A DNA stretch of 64,000 bases from Chitinophaga sp. sic0106 (lineage in GTDB: Bacteria > Bacteroidota > Bacteroidia > Chitinophagales > Chitinophagaceae): contig NZ_JAHUWJ010000019.1 in the NCBI RefSeq assembly GCF_019219075.1, positions 79,102 through 143,101 on the forward strand, in the 5' to 3' direction. Positions 62,859 to 64,000 of the stretch are shown here, one piece after another (the first letter of the stretch is position 1; each line of letters opens with the position of its first letter). Position numbers and translations under genes: made by a program. The notes below the pieces were generated by a model. The model did not search any database. It had not been told where the DNA came from and was given only the letters and a program-made list of their open reading frames with translations.

Positions 62859-63215
62859 GCGTATAGTCGTTTACGTGACTTCGTTTAACCATCTGAGTTA
62901 TATATCTCCCAATAATTTTTTAGAGAGAAATTATTTTCACAACGAATAAGGTAAAGTAATACGGTGTTGGTCCATCGCCCGTCTGCCCCCCTCCGCTACG
63001 GCAAACGCGTAACAGGGCGGCTCCAGCATCTCCCCCAGTCTATTACCACATTCTACCAAATGCAGGCTTGAATGACACGGAGCATTAAACATTATGATCT
63101 TTTTCTGATACCGTTCCTGGCTGCACTCCACAAAACGCTATATTCAAACCATCGGCGCGAAGCGGAGAATCCAACCAATGACAGCGAAGACGTCATTCCT
63201 GGTCAATGAATAAAA
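62859..63215. other. Gene-free region with a remnant 5S spacer unit
   Basis: No gene is supported. From about 63122 to 63215 the sequence is nearly identical to the spacer between the first two 5S genes (63430-63523). It therefore looks like the left-over of a further 5S repeat unit that has lost its 5S gene. Confidence 0.6.
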
Positions 63216-63251
63216 ATTAAAAAAGCCTTAGTGAATGATCACTAAGGCTTT
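63216..63251 (-). terminator. Terminator after 5S copy 1
   Basis: AAAGCCTTAGTGA pairs with TCACTAAGGCTTT (63222-63251) and is followed on the minus strand by a T run. It is repeated after each of the other 5S genes. Confidence 0.9.
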
Positions 63252-63260
63252 CTGAATAAA

Positions 63261-63372
<112 letters not shown>

Positions 63373-63524
63373 GATCTTTATATCGTAAACGTATACACGT
63401 TATTATCTTTTTCGAACTGCCTATCCAGGCCACACTCCACAAAACGCTATATTCAAACCATCGGCGCGAAGCGGAGAATCCAACCAATGACAGCGAAGAC
63501 GCCATTCCTGGTCAATGAATAAAA

Positions 63525-63560
63525 ATTAAAAAAGCCTTAGTGAATGATCACTAAGGCTTT
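63525..63560 (-). terminator. Terminator after 5S copy 2
   Basis: Same AAAGCCTTAGTGA/TCACTAAGGCTTT hairpin (63531-63560), with the T run on the minus strand. Confidence 0.9.
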
Positions 63561-63569
63561 CTGAATAAA

Positions 63570-63681
<112 letters not shown>

Positions 63682-63834
63682 GATCTTTATATCGTAAACG
63701 TATACACGTCATTATCTTTTTCGAACTGCCTATCCAGGCCACACTGCGTAAAACGCTATCTCCAAACTACTCGCGCGAAGCGGAAAACCTAATCAAATGA
63801 CAACGAATGTGTCATTACAGATCAATGTAATAAA

Positions 63835-63870
63835 ATTAAAAAAGCCTTAGTGAATGATCACTAAGGCTTT
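63835..63870 (-). terminator. Terminator after 5S copy 3
   Basis: Third copy of the AAAGCCTTAGTGA/TCACTAAGGCTTT hairpin (63841-63870), with the T run on the minus strand. Confidence 0.9.
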
Positions 63871-63879
63871 CTGAATAAA

Positions 63880-63991
<112 letters not shown>

Positions 63992-64000
63992 GATCTTTTT

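Noticed and set aside
62937..63131. 64-codon frame near the 5S array
   Set aside because: It runs into the repeated 5S spacer and has no family features.

Overview
The window looks like chromosome from a member of the Bacteroidota, most probably family Chitinophagaceae and close to Chitinophaga. The signs are three large SusC/SusD loci, each with its own ECF sigma factor and FecR-type anti-sigma, STN-containing SusC proteins, DUF4843 and PKD-like lipoproteins, an ExbB-ExbD-ExbD-TonB operon, a DUF5117-type zinc metalloprotease, and gene starts without clear Shine-Dalgarno sites. This placement is inferred from gene content only.

Positions 1-31,557 hold three tandem modules, all on the minus strand. 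Each reads sigma factor, FecR, SusC, SusD, surface lipoprotein(s), thioredoxin-fold protein. Module 1 is 9301 down to 1 and runs off the left edge. Module 2 is 21362 down to 9500 and ends with a secreted esterase. Module 3 is 31557 down to 21540. Modules 1 and 2 have the same gene order; module 3 has a DUF1735-like lipoprotein and a TlpA-like protein instead. Each is probably a cell-surface-signalling nutrient-uptake system. Intrinsic terminators follow modules 2 and 3.

Positions 31,733-34,984 hold ordinary chromosomal genes: a DUF4262 protein, a PEP mutase/isocitrate lyase family enzyme, an SDR oxidoreductase and a Crp/Fnr regulator. AT-rich accessory DNA follows. Between about 35,030 and 38,176 there is a broken DUF6602-like gene, an AAA/DUF4143 ATPase and a T5orf172 protein, perhaps remnants of an older island.

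Positions 38,176-52,857 form an integrative element of about 14.7 kb inserted at the 3' end of mnmE. The 15-base core, which encodes the last four residues and stop codon of MnmE, occurs at both ends. A repeat of about 240 bases containing four helically phased GTATCAT iterons lies beside each core copy in the same orientation. The element carries a tyrosine recombinase, a VirE-N/DUF3987 replication-type protein, excisionase-like HTH proteins, a frameshifted XRE regulator next to a cluster of perfect palindromes, and a cargo zone with defence-like genes: an HNH protein diverging from a DUF4365-TPR protein, a toxin-antitoxin-SecB-chaperone operon resembling CmdTAC, and a putAbiC-like membrane protein. 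The toxin-antitoxin-chaperone operon is the most interesting system here. It has a textbook terminator hairpin inside the end of the antitoxin gene, just before the chaperone gene.

Positions 52,843-62,806 return to core chromosome: mnmE, the TonB energy-transduction operon that would power the SusC receptors, the metalloprotease, a LacI regulator and a lipoprotein. From 63,261 to the right edge there are three tandem 5S rRNA genes on the minus strand, each followed by its own terminator, presumably the tail of an rRNA operon whose 23S gene lies beyond the window.
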